From the NCBI GenBank assembly GCA_963743595.1, contig CAVURW010000248.1, forward strand, positions 1 through 36,688: a DNA stretch of 36,688 bases, written 5' to 3'. This stretch comes from CAVURW01 sp963743595. Lineage in GTDB: Bacteria; Verrucomicrobiota; Verrucomicrobiia; Methylacidiphilales; UBA1321. Each line of letters starts with the position of its first letter. The stretch's first letter is position 1. Positions 15,016 through 23,327 of this stretch are shown piece by piece. The translations under genes and the position numbers were made by a program. Below the pieces are notes generated by a model. It had not been told where the DNA came from, made no database searches, and saw only the letters and a program-made list of their open reading frames with translations.

Positions 15016-15807
15016 ATGATGTATAAAAAGTTGCTGTTCGTGGACGATCAGTCCGACGTCTTGCTCGTTCTAGAGCGGGAATTTTGTCGATGCGTCGATA
15101 TCATTCTATTTTCTGCCCGCGACAAGGCGCAAGCGATGAAGATTCTGGCTCGCGAGGATATTGACGTCATGGTCTGCGATATCAAGTTGGGTCCTGAAGA
15201 GAGTGGATATGAGTTGGCGCGATTCGTTCGAGAGCATTACCCCAAGACGGGGATTATCATGATCTCGGGTTGGATGGTGGGTGGCAATGCCCACAAGGCG
15301 CAGTTGCTCGATTTAATTTTCTTACCGAAGCCATTCAAGCTGCAGGATTTGCACGATCTCGTGGATACGTTTTTCCCGGATGCCGGGGGATCACATTCGC
15401 GAGAATATCGTGGCGAAGATTCGCTCACGGAACAGCGCTCGATGACTCATTTTCAGCCTCAAGATTTGGTGCAGCTCTTCTGTTTGAATGGCAAATGTAT
15501 GCTTTTGAGTATTCAGCAGGAAAGTGATCATGATCCGGGACGTGTCTTTATCCAAAAGGGACAGGTGGTTCACGCCGAGTACGGCACACTGTGGGGCGAG
15601 GATGCGTTTCACGCGCTGATGCACCTGGCCGGGCCACAGATCAACATTAAGACCTTGGAATATGAGGTGGAACCGACGATCAAGACGACGTGGGAACGGC
15701 TTCTCCTTTCGTCTGCGGTGCGCAAGGACGAAGAGGGGTTGTGGGCCAGTGTGCAGGGTGGCCTCGACACCGATTATTTAGAACGCCGGGTCTCCGAAAA
15801 CGAGTAA
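15016..15807 (+). CDS. Response regulator with C-terminal DUF4388-like domain
   Basis: A 263-residue two-component response regulator. The receiver domain (about 4-120) has the acidic pair Asp10-Asp11 (FVDDQSD), the phosphoacceptor Asp55 (VMVCDIKLG), Ser84 (IMISGW) and Lys105 (FLPKPF), so it should be phosphorylatable. Residues 140-225 resemble DUF4388/PATAN (FQPQDLVQLFCLNGKCMLLSI, GRVFIQKGQVVHAEYGTLWGEDAFHALMHL). There is no DNA-binding domain, so output is probably through protein contacts. No histidine kinase gene is adjacent. The start lacks a visible ribosome site. Confidence 0.88.
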   Translation: MMYKKLLFVDDQSDVLLVLEREFCRCVDIILFSARDKAQAMKILAREDIDVMVCDIKLGPEESGYELARFVREHYPKTGIIMISGWMVGGNAHKAQLLDLIFLPKPFKLQDLHDLVDTFFPDAGGSHSREYRGEDSLTEQRSMTHFQPQDLVQLFCLNGKCMLLSIQQESDHDPGRVFIQKGQVVHAEYGTLWGEDAFHALMHLAGPQINIKTLEYEVEPTIKTTWERLLLSSAVRKDEEGLWASVQGGLDTDYLERRVSENE

Positions 15808-15826
15808 GCACGGGTGTTGATCGAAG

Positions 15827-16630
15827 TCATTTAAAGATGTTTTCGTCGACGAGATCCAGGCGAGCCGCAAAGGTGGACGCCGATTTAAAGAGCCGGGGCA
15901 GCTTCTCCAGGGACGCCTGGGCCAGTGCGCTCTTCTGCCGACCGAGCGACGCTTGCAGATATATGGCGAGGCGCAGCAATTCGCGGAGGTCTTTGAATTG
16001 CGCTTCAGCCCATTCGGCTTCCGTGCCTTGAAACTCGATCTGCGAGCTCTCAAAATCGATCAAAAAGGGTGCTACTGGCGACAGGCAAATCACGATGTTG
16101 TGGAGCTCCAGATCGCCATGAAAAAATCGGTGCTGATGCAGCTTCTTCACAAGCTCGTAGGTCTGCTCAGCCAATAGCCAAAGACCGATCAGCGACGCTT
16201 GCGGGGTCTCTCGAGCAATGGACAGGCAACGCTCCGGAGGCTCAATATTCGTGAACGGCGAGAAGCGCGTTAGACTTTTCCCAGGGATGAAGGAGAGGCG
16301 AATGGTCCGGTGGTCGTAACCGATTGGTGGCGGTGAATGAAGGATGTTCGAGGCGGCGAGGTTGTTTTCGTACTCGATCTTCGGGTCTTGGTGAAGCGTC
16401 CAAGGAAAATAGGATTTTAAAAAATGGATGGGATACTCATCCGCAATAGGGTATTTCTCGCGGGTTTTAGAGCCGGCGATAACGAGCTCGCTCTGGACTT
16501 GCTGACGACCACTCGGATCGACTTTACGATCAATAAGATGAAGGGAGAAGTCGTTCGTCTGCGGACGAGTGAGGAGCGAAGCGTGGGCTTCTCCAAGCCG
16601 GATCGAGTGGAGAGAGGAGACGGGCGTCAT
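15827..16630 (-). CDS. Protein-kinase-fold protein (LPS-kinase/APH-like)
   Basis: A 267-residue cytoplasmic protein with the catalytic half of a protein-kinase-like fold. The catalytic loop is HGDLELHNIV (His171, Asp173, Asn178) and the metal-binding motif is IDFES (Asp192), with DFE replacing the usual DFG. A conserved Lys is plausible in HFLKSY near 72. The loop form HGDL.LHN is typical of the Kdo/LPS heptose kinase and aminoglycoside phosphotransferase side of the superfamily rather than Ser/Thr kinases. The substrate cannot be told from sequence; an envelope sugar is a reasonable guess. It stands alone on the minus strand, convergent with the response regulator and separated from glnN by a terminator. 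Confidence 0.75.
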   Translation of the reverse strand: MTPVSSLHSIRLGEAHASLLTRPQTNDFSLHLIDRKVDPSGRQQVQSELVIAGSKTREKYPIADEYPIHFLKSYFPWTLHQDPKIEYENNLAASNILHSPPPIGYDHRTIRLSFIPGKSLTRFSPFTNIEPPERCLSIARETPQASLIGLWLLAEQTYELVKKLHQHRFFHGDLELHNIVICLSPVAPFLIDFESSQIEFQGTEAEWAEAQFKDLRELLRLAIYLQASLGRQKSALAQASLEKLPRLFKSASTFAARLDLVDENIFK

Positions 16631-16664
16631 GAGGCTTTACCAAAATATCATCAAATATCGCACA

Positions 16665-16698
16665 AAAAGGCCGTCCCGAGAGATCAGAACGGCCTTTT
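16665..16698 (-). terminator. Intrinsic terminator downstream of glnN
   Basis: AAAAGGCCGT at 16665-16674 pairs perfectly with ACGGCCTTTT at 16689-16698 around a 14-nt loop. On the minus strand the stem runs into a stretch of five T residues. It lies 64 bases past the glnN stop and 35 bases before the kinase-fold gene, so it should separate these two transcripts. Confidence 0.85.
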
Positions 16699-16761
16699 AT
16701 TGATCGAAAGGATCAACGCGGGGCTTGCCGACGCTGACTCTCTTCTAGCAAAACAACGTTG

Positions 16762-18936
16762 TTATTTGATGAACAACATTTCTTGGTAGGTGGGCAGCGG
16801 CCACAGATCGTCGGCGACGAGGCCTTCGAGCTTATCCGATACCAAGCGCACCGCGAGGATGGCAGGGAGGACCTTTTCCTTCAGGTACTTGGCGTGTTCA
16901 GCCGAGCCACCCGTGGATTCATGGGCGAACTCATGTTCCAGGTGATGGATTGCATTGAGCAATTCGCCGCTGAGGTTGGTGACGAGCTTCAGTACGGAAG
17001 CGGAGGCCTCCACGCCGGCAGCCTTCAGGTTGGCGGCAGCTCCAGCCAGTTCGCTCATGTAACGAATGACCGCAGGATAAATGATCGTCTTGGACATCTC
17101 GATGGTGAGGCTGGCTTCCACGTTCACCGTCTTGATGTATTGCTCGAGCAAGATTTCCATCCGGCTTTCGAGTTCCCTCTGGGTGAGGATGCCATATTTT
17201 TCAAAGGCAGTCACCGTGCTGGGAGCGACATATGCAGGGAACGACTCGATGCTGGTCCTGTTATTAGGAAGCCCGCGTTTAGCCGCTTCTTCATGCCATT
17301 CTTCAGAGTAACCGTTACCGTTGAATACGACTTTGCCGTGTTCGACAACGATGTCCTTGAGGAGCTTCTGCAGTACGGAGTTGAAGGTTTCCGGCGTCGC
17401 TTTTTCGAGCTCGGTTGCCATGAAGTCCAGCGATTCAGCCAAGATAACATTGAGGACGAGAATCGCAGCACCGATGCTTTGATTGGAACCGACAGCGCGG
17501 AACTCGAACTTGTTACCGGTGAATGCGAACGGACTCGTGCGGTTACGATCGCCAGCATCCTTCGGCAGCGGAGGCAGAACGTCTACACCCACATTGAGGG
17601 TTGTCTTGGCCTTGCTGGTTTTGGCACCACCTTGTTTGATTTGCTCGAACACGTCGTTCAGCTGATCACCCAAGAAGATGGAGATGATGGCTGGCGGCGC
17701 TTCGTTGGCACCGAGGCGATGGTCATTTCCAGCAGTGGCGACCACGGCGCGCAGGAGAGGCGAGTGGAGGCTGACCGCGCGGATAATGGCGGTTGCGAAG
17801 ACCAGGAACTGAGCGTTCGAGTGAGGTGTGTCACCCGGCTCGAACAAGTTGCCCTGAGTCGCGTTTCCAAGCGAGAAGTTTAAGTGCTTTCCGCTACCAT
17901 TGATCCCGGCGAAGGGCTTTTCATGCAGCAAACAGGCCAGACCGTACTTTTCCGCCGTGCTGCGGAGGAAGCTCATGACGAGCTGCTGGTGATCGCTGGC
18001 GAGGTTGGAGGTTTCGTACACTGGAGCCACTTCGTATTGGCCGGGAGCGACTTCGTTGTGGCGAGTCTTCAGGGGGATGCCCAGGCGGAACATCTCGCGC
18101 TCGACGTCCATCATGAAGGAGAGCACGCGGGGCGGGATCACGCCGAAGTAGTGATCTTCGAATTCCTGTCCTTTCGGCGGCTTGGCACCGAAGAGGGTGC
18201 GGCCCGCATTGATCAGGTCAGGGCGTGCGAAGAAGAAGTTCTTATCGATAAGGAAGTATTCCTGCTCGGCACCAGCGGTGCTGGAGACGTGGGTGATTTT
18301 ATCGTGACCGAAGAGCTTCAGAACGCGACGGGCTTGGGTATCCAAGGCTTGCATCGCGCGGAGAAGCGGGGTCTTGTGGTCAAGAACGTCGCCGGTCCAG
18401 GAGATGAACGCCGTGGGGATGCAGAGAGTTGCACCATTCGGGTTTTCCAAGATGTAGGCAGGAGACGTGACGTCCCAAGCCGTGTAACCGCGAGCTTCTG
18501 CGGTGTTACGCAAGCCGCCGCTGGGGAAGCTGGACGCATCCGGTTCACCTTGAATCAGGGTCTTGCCACTGAATTCTGCGAACGCTGAGGCGAGGCCGTC
18601 TGGAGAGAGAAAGGAATCGTGCTTTTCCGCGCTGAGACCGGTGAGGGGATAGAAGACGTGCGCGTAGTGGGTGGCACCTTTTTCGATGGCCCAATCTTTC
18701 ATGGCGGAAGCCACGACGTCAGCAACGGCGGCATCCAGCTTGGCACCGTTTTCCATGCTCTGCACAACGCTCTTGTAAATGGACTTGGGCAAACGGGACT
18801 TCATTTGCTCCGGGCCGAAGACGAGAGATCCATACACTTCCGTGGCATACGCTGCCCGGTAATCAAAAGGGGGGCCGTCTGGCTTGAAACTGGTTATTGC
18901 GTTAATCGCCTGCAATCGAGAGATACTAGCGCTCAT
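16762..18936 (-). CDS. glnN: Glutamine synthetase type III
   Basis: A 724-residue enzyme joining ammonia to glutamate with ATP. The length and motifs fit GSIII, not the 470-residue GSI: GAEQEYFLID, KTRHNEVAPGQYEVAPVYE, EKPFAGINGSGKHLNFSL, then NDHRLGANEAPPAIIS and a long C-terminal region ending with LPTYQEMLFIK. GSIII forms dodecamers of face-to-face rings and is common in Bacteroidota, cyanobacteria and Verrucomicrobiota. ATG at 18934-18936 lacks a Shine-Dalgarno; instead a 12-bp AT palindrome abuts it. It is monocistronic, with a strong terminator downstream, and divergent from the GYF-RDD gene. Nitrogen-dependent control is expected but no known site is evident. Confidence 0.97.
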   Translation of the reverse strand: MSASISRLQAINAITSFKPDGPPFDYRAAYATEVYGSLVFGPEQMKSRLPKSIYKSVVQSMENGAKLDAAVADVVASAMKDWAIEKGATHYAHVFYPLTGLSAEKHDSFLSPDGLASAFAEFSGKTLIQGEPDASSFPSGGLRNTAEARGYTAWDVTSPAYILENPNGATLCIPTAFISWTGDVLDHKTPLLRAMQALDTQARRVLKLFGHDKITHVSSTAGAEQEYFLIDKNFFFARPDLINAGRTLFGAKPPKGQEFEDHYFGVIPPRVLSFMMDVEREMFRLGIPLKTRHNEVAPGQYEVAPVYETSNLASDHQQLVMSFLRSTAEKYGLACLLHEKPFAGINGSGKHLNFSLGNATQGNLFEPGDTPHSNAQFLVFATAIIRAVSLHSPLLRAVVATAGNDHRLGANEAPPAIISIFLGDQLNDVFEQIKQGGAKTSKAKTTLNVGVDVLPPLPKDAGDRNRTSPFAFTGNKFEFRAVGSNQSIGAAILVLNVILAESLDFMATELEKATPETFNSVLQKLLKDIVVEHGKVVFNGNGYSEEWHEEAAKRGLPNNRTSIESFPAYVAPSTVTAFEKYGILTQRELESRMEILLEQYIKTVNVEASLTIEMSKTIIYPAVIRYMSELAGAAANLKAAGVEASASVLKLVTNLSGELLNAIHHLEHEFAHESTGGSAEHAKYLKEKVLPAILAVRLVSDKLEGLVADDLWPLPTYQEMLFIK

Positions 18937-18948
18937 ATTATTAATAAT
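18937..18948. promoter_or_regulatory. AT palindrome abutting the glnN start codon
   Basis: ATTATTAATAAT is a perfect 12-bp palindrome directly adjoining the glnN ATG, in the place of a ribosome-binding site. It could be a -10-proximal operator, or simply an unstructured A/T-rich initiation region of the kind used by genes without Shine-Dalgarno sequences. Confidence 0.35.
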
Positions 18949-18988
18949 TTTCTATTTTCTGGGTTTGTTTGCGCAGAGGACGACAAGA

Positions 18989-19018
18989 CCGCCAGGTCTC
19001 GGATACATCGTCTGGCGG
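18989..19018. promoter_or_regulatory. Inverted repeat in the glnN upstream region
   Basis: CCGCCAG (18989-18995) and CTGGCGG (19012-19018) form a perfect 7-bp inverted repeat with a 16-nt spacer in the 204-base divergent region between glnN and the GYF-RDD gene. It may be an operator for either gene or a leader hairpin of glnN. The rest of the region holds no convincing ORF. Confidence 0.35.
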
Positions 19019-19140
19019 GGCCCAAGGGAAGCACTAGACATGCCATGGGAGCAATTGCTAACTCTAATTTAAATTGATTCCGACGAAATAGGTGCGAAAA
19101 AAGGTCGCCAGATTAGAAAAACTCATGAAACATTCGGCCT

Positions 19141-20025
19141 GTGGATTGGTATTACGTCGAAAATGGCTCTCCGCGGGGTCCCGTCTCCTTAGATGATCTG
19201 GCAAACCTCCGGACATCCGGGAAGTTGCCCGAGAGTGCCATTGTCTGGAAAGCGGGGATGGCAGGCTGGGAGCCGGTAGATGTCGTGATTAAGAGGGAAA
19301 ATCCGGGACCTGCTGCTGCTTTTTTGCGCCCGACGATCAGTTTCGCTGGTGAGGCGAAGAAGCTGGAGCACCTGGCGACTATCCCCACCTTGAATTCGTC
19401 CGGGCATCAAGAGCAACCTCGGGAAGCTCCGCGATCTGGTTCAATCGAGGGTCTGGAGTTCTTGAATTTCAGTTGCTGCGAGTGCGGGCGCTCGTTTTCG
19501 CAGGAAGACTTGCTCGTTTACGAGGGACTCAAGGTGTGCGGAGAGTGTAAGCCGCTCTTTATTCAAAAAGTCATTGAAGGGGCGATACGGCCTCACATGG
19601 AGTATGCCGGTGTGATTACTCGGTTCTTATCATTGTATCTGGATTTAATGCTCGTTTCCGTAGTGTTGTTGCCGGTAAATGGAACGTATGAATATTTTAA
19701 TATCTCAAATAAACTAGATCCTTTTGTTAATTTAGGCATGAGCCTTGCCATTTCGGCTCTCGGGCAACTTGTTCATCTTGCCTATATATTTGTCTGCCTG
19801 CTCTTTTGGGATGGAACGGTAGGGCAGCTCATGTGTGGAACAAAGATGGTTCGTGGCAATACCGGTGAGCGAGTCAAGCCAGGTTTAGCATTTTGTGTGG
19901 CATGTACCAACATTCTGATGACGTTTTCGTGTAATTTAGCGATGGTTACAGCCTTTTGGGATCCTGAGAAACGATTTCTGACCGATTATCTAACAGATAC
20001 ACGAGTCGTCTATAATAGAAAATAA
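19141..20025 (+). CDS. GYF_2 - zinc motif - RDD membrane protein
   Basis: A 294-residue protein. Residues 2-50 form a clear GYF_2/DUF4339 domain (WYYVENGSPRGPVSLDDLANL, IVWKAGMAGWEPV). Around 110-135 there are two Cys pairs (CCEC and CGEC), probably zinc-binding. From about 155 to the end it is an RDD-type membrane domain with several helices and the late GTVGQLMCGTKMVR motif. RDD proteins often accompany MoxR-DUF58-SpoIIM clusters, as here. The start is GTG with no ribosome site; the family N-terminus MxWYY supports it. It is the first gene of the long plus-strand run and its stop directly adjoins the next ATG. Confidence 0.85.
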   Translation: MDWYYVENGSPRGPVSLDDLANLRTSGKLPESAIVWKAGMAGWEPVDVVIKRENPGPAAAFLRPTISFAGEAKKLEHLATIPTLNSSGHQEQPREAPRSGSIEGLEFLNFSCCECGRSFSQEDLLVYEGLKVCGECKPLFIQKVIEGAIRPHMEYAGVITRFLSLYLDLMLVSVVLLPVNGTYEYFNISNKLDPFVNLGMSLAISALGQLVHLAYIFVCLLFWDGTVGQLMCGTKMVRGNTGERVKPGLAFCVACTNILMTFSCNLAMVTAFWDPEKRFLTDYLTDTRVVYNRK

Positions 20026-20628
20026 ATGGCCACGATCATCACATGTCCTCATTGTCGGCAAGACCTCTCCCTAGGTGTAGGCGGTTCGTCTGGAGAATTG
20101 GAGTGTAGCCGATGCAAAAGTCATCTCTCTTTTGTTATCTTTTCGGGCTACCCCCGCTCGGTGCCCCTGGGGCGTCTGGCCGAGCCTCTGACAGGTTCTG
20201 AAAATGAGGCGAGCTGCTACAACCACGTCACTCGAAAGGCGATTAGTGGCTGTGAAAATTGTGGTCGATTAATTTGTTCCGTTTGCGATCTGGAGGTGGG
20301 AGGAAAGCATTTTTGTCCGACGTGTGCGACCTCGCAGCAGGTAGTTGCTAAGTGTGACCCGCTAATTCATCGCCAGTTTTGCCCAGAGAAAGCCGTGTTC
20401 ATTTTAGGGTTCCTCTCCCTCTATCCTTTCTGTGGGGCAATTTTATTCTCACCACCGGCCTTATACATTGCCAATCAAAATTATAGTAAACGAACGAGTC
20501 TCGATGGGGGCGGGCGTATTTGGATGATTTCGGGTATCTTTTTAAGCCTTCTCAGTCCGATTCTTTTGGTCTTGTGTTGTGGGATTTATATCTTTGTTAT
20601 TCTCTCTGTCGCTAGGCTGCATCATTGA
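20026..20628 (+). CDS. Zinc-ribbon and B-box-like membrane protein
   Basis: A 200-residue protein. An N-terminal zinc ribbon (CPHC at 8-11 and CSRC near 28) is followed by a B-box-like finger at about 65-100 (C-x2-H, then C-x2-C, C-x2-C and C-x2-C). Two membrane segments follow at about 120-145 and 165-195. It begins directly at the base after the previous stop, so it is translationally coupled. B-box-like fingers fused to membrane helices recur in Verrucomicrobiota and Planctomycetota; their function is unknown. Likely a cytoplasmic-face partner of the RDD/MoxR membrane assembly. Confidence 0.7.
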   Translation: MATIITCPHCRQDLSLGVGGSSGELECSRCKSHLSFVIFSGYPRSVPLGRLAEPLTGSENEASCYNHVTRKAISGCENCGRLICSVCDLEVGGKHFCPTCATSQQVVAKCDPLIHRQFCPEKAVFILGFLSLYPFCGAILFSPPALYIANQNYSKRTSLDGGGRIWMISGIFLSLLSPILLVLCCGIYIFVILSVARLHH

Positions 20629-20633
20629 TTATT

Positions 20634-21116
20634 ATGGACATTTCAAATACTTATTCACCTATCCCGGGAGTGGGAAGTGGAATGTACACCGTGGCTTGGG
20701 GTGTTCGTCGGCGAATTTACGCGACAAACGATCATCTCTTGGTGATCGATAATCTAGGGTTTAGTGAGGAATACATGCGAATTGCGTATCGGGATATTCG
20801 CTATCTCGTTACCATCCCATCCTATCGGCAGGAAGCCGTGGGTATCTGTTGGGGTTTACTCTTGCTGGCCGTATTAGGAGGTATGCTCTATCTGTATGCA
20901 ACTGGGAATGGCGTTGTTGGCATTCTTTGTGGACTCCTGCTTATTCCGCTTTTGTACATTTTCATTTCAAATTTTGTCTCCGGCGCTTCATGCACCTGTT
21001 ACCTCAGCACACCTGTCCAACTCTTAAGAATCCCGATGCCGTGCCGATATGGACAAATCCCGGCGTTTGTGGAATTTTTGAATAGTCGCGGAGTCCAGTT
21101 GATGAATCCGAGTTGA
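20634..21116 (+). CDS. PH-like membrane protein of unknown function
   Basis: A 160-residue protein. A beta-rich segment (about 15-60: YTVAWGVRRRIYATNDHLLVID, then RIAYRDIRYLVTIPSYR) resembles the small PH-like domains of membrane-bound bacterial proteins. Two closely spaced membrane helices lie at about 67-110, then a second soluble strand region with YLSTPVQLLRIPMPCR. ATG at 20634 is used; a TTG three codons upstream would overlap the preceding stop. I do not recognise a specific family. Its place between zinc-finger membrane genes suggests a role in the same membrane complex. Confidence 0.6.
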   Translation: MDISNTYSPIPGVGSGMYTVAWGVRRRIYATNDHLLVIDNLGFSEEYMRIAYRDIRYLVTIPSYRQEAVGICWGLLLLAVLGGMLYLYATGNGVVGILCGLLLIPLLYIFISNFVSGASCTCYLSTPVQLLRIPMPCRYGQIPAFVEFLNSRGVQLMNPS

Positions 21117-21138
21117 TCGGGATCTAGAGGAATAATAC

Positions 21139-21435
21139 GTGCATTGTTTAAACCACCCGAACCGAGAAGCCTCCGCCCGTTGTCCTGAGTGCCGAAAGTA
21201 TTTCTGTCGGGAATGTACGACTGAGCATGAGTTCCGGATTTTATGCGCCTCTTGCTTAAAGAAGCTAACAACGAAGAAACAGAGCGGCAACTCATGGGTG
21301 GGCGCCGCCTTTCGATTAATCTTAGCGGGCGTGGCTGCTCTGATGATCTTCGGAGTGTTTACGATGTTTGGAAATTACATTTTCACGACTACAGCGATCC
21401 AAGCGGAGAATAAAGATCCAGGGAGCGGCGAATGA
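21139..21435 (+). CDS. Small B-box-like zinc-finger membrane protein
   Basis: A 98-residue protein. Its first 40 residues are a B-box-like zinc finger (C-x2-H-x7-C-x2-C-x4-C-x2-C with a final C-x2-C), much like the finger in the gene two upstream. One membrane helix follows at about 52-76. GTG start, supported by AGAGGA 7 bases before it. The stop overlaps the next start by four bases (ATGA). Probably an adaptor for the following DUF4129 protein; function otherwise unknown. Confidence 0.7.
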   Translation: MHCLNHPNREASARCPECRKYFCRECTTEHEFRILCASCLKKLTTKKQSGNSWVGAAFRLILAGVAALMIFGVFTMFGNYIFTTTAIQAENKDPGSGE

Positions 21436-23327
21436 GCGTGGGGGCGTTACCGCCAATTCCGGGAGCACTTCCTCCTATACCCGGGACGGGGACACCGCGC
21501 CCACTGCCGCCTGTGCCGAAGCCTGCAGTTGAGGCACCCCGACAAACGGCTAACGCGCCTTTTGTCTCCCGAGGTCCTGATCTTTCCATGCCCACTCCAG
21601 GGACGTCTCAAGCAGCGACGCCTCCTCCGCAGCAAGATGCAGCGGGAGCGGGTGGCCTTAAGCGGAGCCTTAGCAAGATCCAGTTTTGCCCCGGTGCCAT
21701 GGAGTTGATCGATGAGAGCGTGACTCTATTTGTGCGGTTACCGAAGTATCTGCTGGCGATCTACTACCTCGGAGCGTTGCCGTTTTGCGTGGGTGTAATC
21801 TACTTTTGGCATGATTGCCGGAAATCGCTCGATGGTTCGACGATCGCTCCCGAGGCACTCTTTTTAACCGCGTCTTACATTTTGATGAAAGTTTCCCAGG
21901 CGATCTTCTGCAGGCTGATGTACTGCCACTTGAGCGGTGAGGAAGATGACTCATGGACCGTCTATCGCGTGATGAACATCGCAGTAATTCAGACCGTTTA
22001 CGCCTCAACCTTCTGGATCGTCTATCCGTCCGCCTTGGTTCTCACGGTGCCGTTTCCCTGGGTGAACTCGTTTTATCACAACGTCTCACTTGTTGGGACG
22101 CGTGCCAATTCCACCCTGCGCTCCGTCTATAAAGAGGCGGCCCTGCTTTCGCTTGCGTGGCCTGGGAAAACATCACTGGCGATCTTGTACCAGTCGATCG
22201 TCATGCTGATCGTGTGGGCAAACTTGATGGCGCTTTCGTTTTTCGTTCCCTACATGTTGAAGACCTTTTTGAATATCGATACTGTTTTCACGGACAGCCC
22301 GGAACAGGTGTTTTCGGGAACATTTACCGTGATCGTCATGACGATCTGTTTTCTCGTAATGAACCCGATCAATAAGACCTACCACGTGCTCCGATGTTTT
22401 AACGCGGAAGCGCGCAAGAGCGGTGTTGATCTCATGGCGGGGCTTCGGCACGTGAAGCGTCGGGCGTCGGTGGGCGTAGCCGTGCTGGTAATCGCCTTAA
22501 CTCTCATGGCGAATCCCGCTCGTGCTGCGTCGGCAGATGACGACACCGACGACCCGAGCCAGGATACACCGAGACATCCCGCCAAGGTGGTATTGACGGA
22601 GGATGGCAAGAAGACGAAAGAGGCGCTCGATAAAGTGCTGGCCGAGAACGATTATCAATGGCGGGCTAAGCAGGCGAAGGTTGATACGAAGCCTTCCATG
22701 CTCCAGAATTTTCTGGAGGCGCTCGATAGAGCATGGAAAGGGTTCTGGGACTGGGTCGACAAGCTGTTTAAAAAGAAGGAAGAACAAGAGCCGACGATAA
22801 AGCCGTCCGAAATAAACGACTTGAGTTCCATGTTGGAATGGATCCGTCTGGCGATGATCCTGGTCCTAGTGGCGGCCGCTGCAGTCGTCGCAGTGGCAAT
22901 CATGCGCTGGCGTAGGAGTAAGCGGGTTCGGAGTCTGCCACAAGCCACGATTGTACCGCTGGTGCCGGTCGATTTAACGAAAGAGGATGTGAAAGCCGAT
23001 GATCTTCCGGAAGATTCGTGGCTGAAGATGGCGCGAGAACTCGAGGCCAGGGGCGACCTGCGTCTGGCGATGCGTGCGCTCTATTTAGCGACGCTCTCCG
23101 CAATGGCTCAGCGGGAATGGATTCGTATTGGGCGGGGTAAGTCGAACCGCGATTATTTAATGGAATTTCGAAAGCGTTTGCGGACAAAGGAAGGTCCTGT
23201 GGCGCACTTTGCTGATTCGATGGAACTGTTCGAGGCCTCCTGGTACGGAACTCACCCGGCCACTTCTGACGTGATCGATAAAATCGAGAAGAATCATGAG
23301 AACGTGAGGGCCCATGTTGGGACGTAA
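21432..23327 (+). CDS. Multi-pass membrane protein with C-terminal DUF4129
   Basis: A 631-residue protein. A Pro/Gly/Ala-rich cytoplasmic N-terminus (about 1-70, repeated PPIPG) is followed by a membrane domain with about six helices to roughly residue 340. Next are a cleavage-like hydrophobic segment (VAVLVIALTLMANPARAAS) and a periplasmic stretch. One further helix near 475-490 precedes the cytoplasmic DUF4129 domain at about 528-631 (LEARGDLRLAMRALYLATLSAM, YGTHPA). DUF4129 proteins sit beside DUF58 and MoxR genes, and some are related to transglutaminase-like TgpA C-termini. The internal signal-like segment suggests a fusion of two ancestral genes. The Pro-rich N-terminus is a fitting ligand for the nearby GYF domain. 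Confidence 0.8.
   Translation: MSVGALPPIPGALPPIPGTGTPRPLPPVPKPAVEAPRQTANAPFVSRGPDLSMPTPGTSQAATPPPQQDAAGAGGLKRSLSKIQFCPGAMELIDESVTLFVRLPKYLLAIYYLGALPFCVGVIYFWHDCRKSLDGSTIAPEALFLTASYILMKVSQAIFCRLMYCHLSGEEDDSWTVYRVMNIAVIQTVYASTFWIVYPSALVLTVPFPWVNSFYHNVSLVGTRANSTLRSVYKEAALLSLAWPGKTSLAILYQSIVMLIVWANLMALSFFVPYMLKTFLNIDTVFTDSPEQVFSGTFTVIVMTICFLVMNPINKTYHVLRCFNAEARKSGVDLMAGLRHVKRRASVGVAVLVIALTLMANPARAASADDDTDDPSQDTPRHPAKVVLTEDGKKTKEALDKVLAENDYQWRAKQAKVDTKPSMLQNFLEALDRAWKGFWDWVDKLFKKKEEQEPTIKPSEINDLSSMLEWIRLAMILVLVAAAAVVAVAIMRWRRSKRVRSLPQATIVPLVPVDLTKEDVKADDLPEDSWLKMARELEARGDLRLAMRALYLATLSAMAQREWIRIGRGKSNRDYLMEFRKRLRTKEGPVAHFADSMELFEASWYGTHPATSDVIDKIEKNHENVRAHVGT

Noticed and set aside
16759..17883. 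Long plus-strand frame of 374 codons inside glnN
   Set aside because: Antisense shadow of the glutamine synthetase gene; its protein has no family resemblance.
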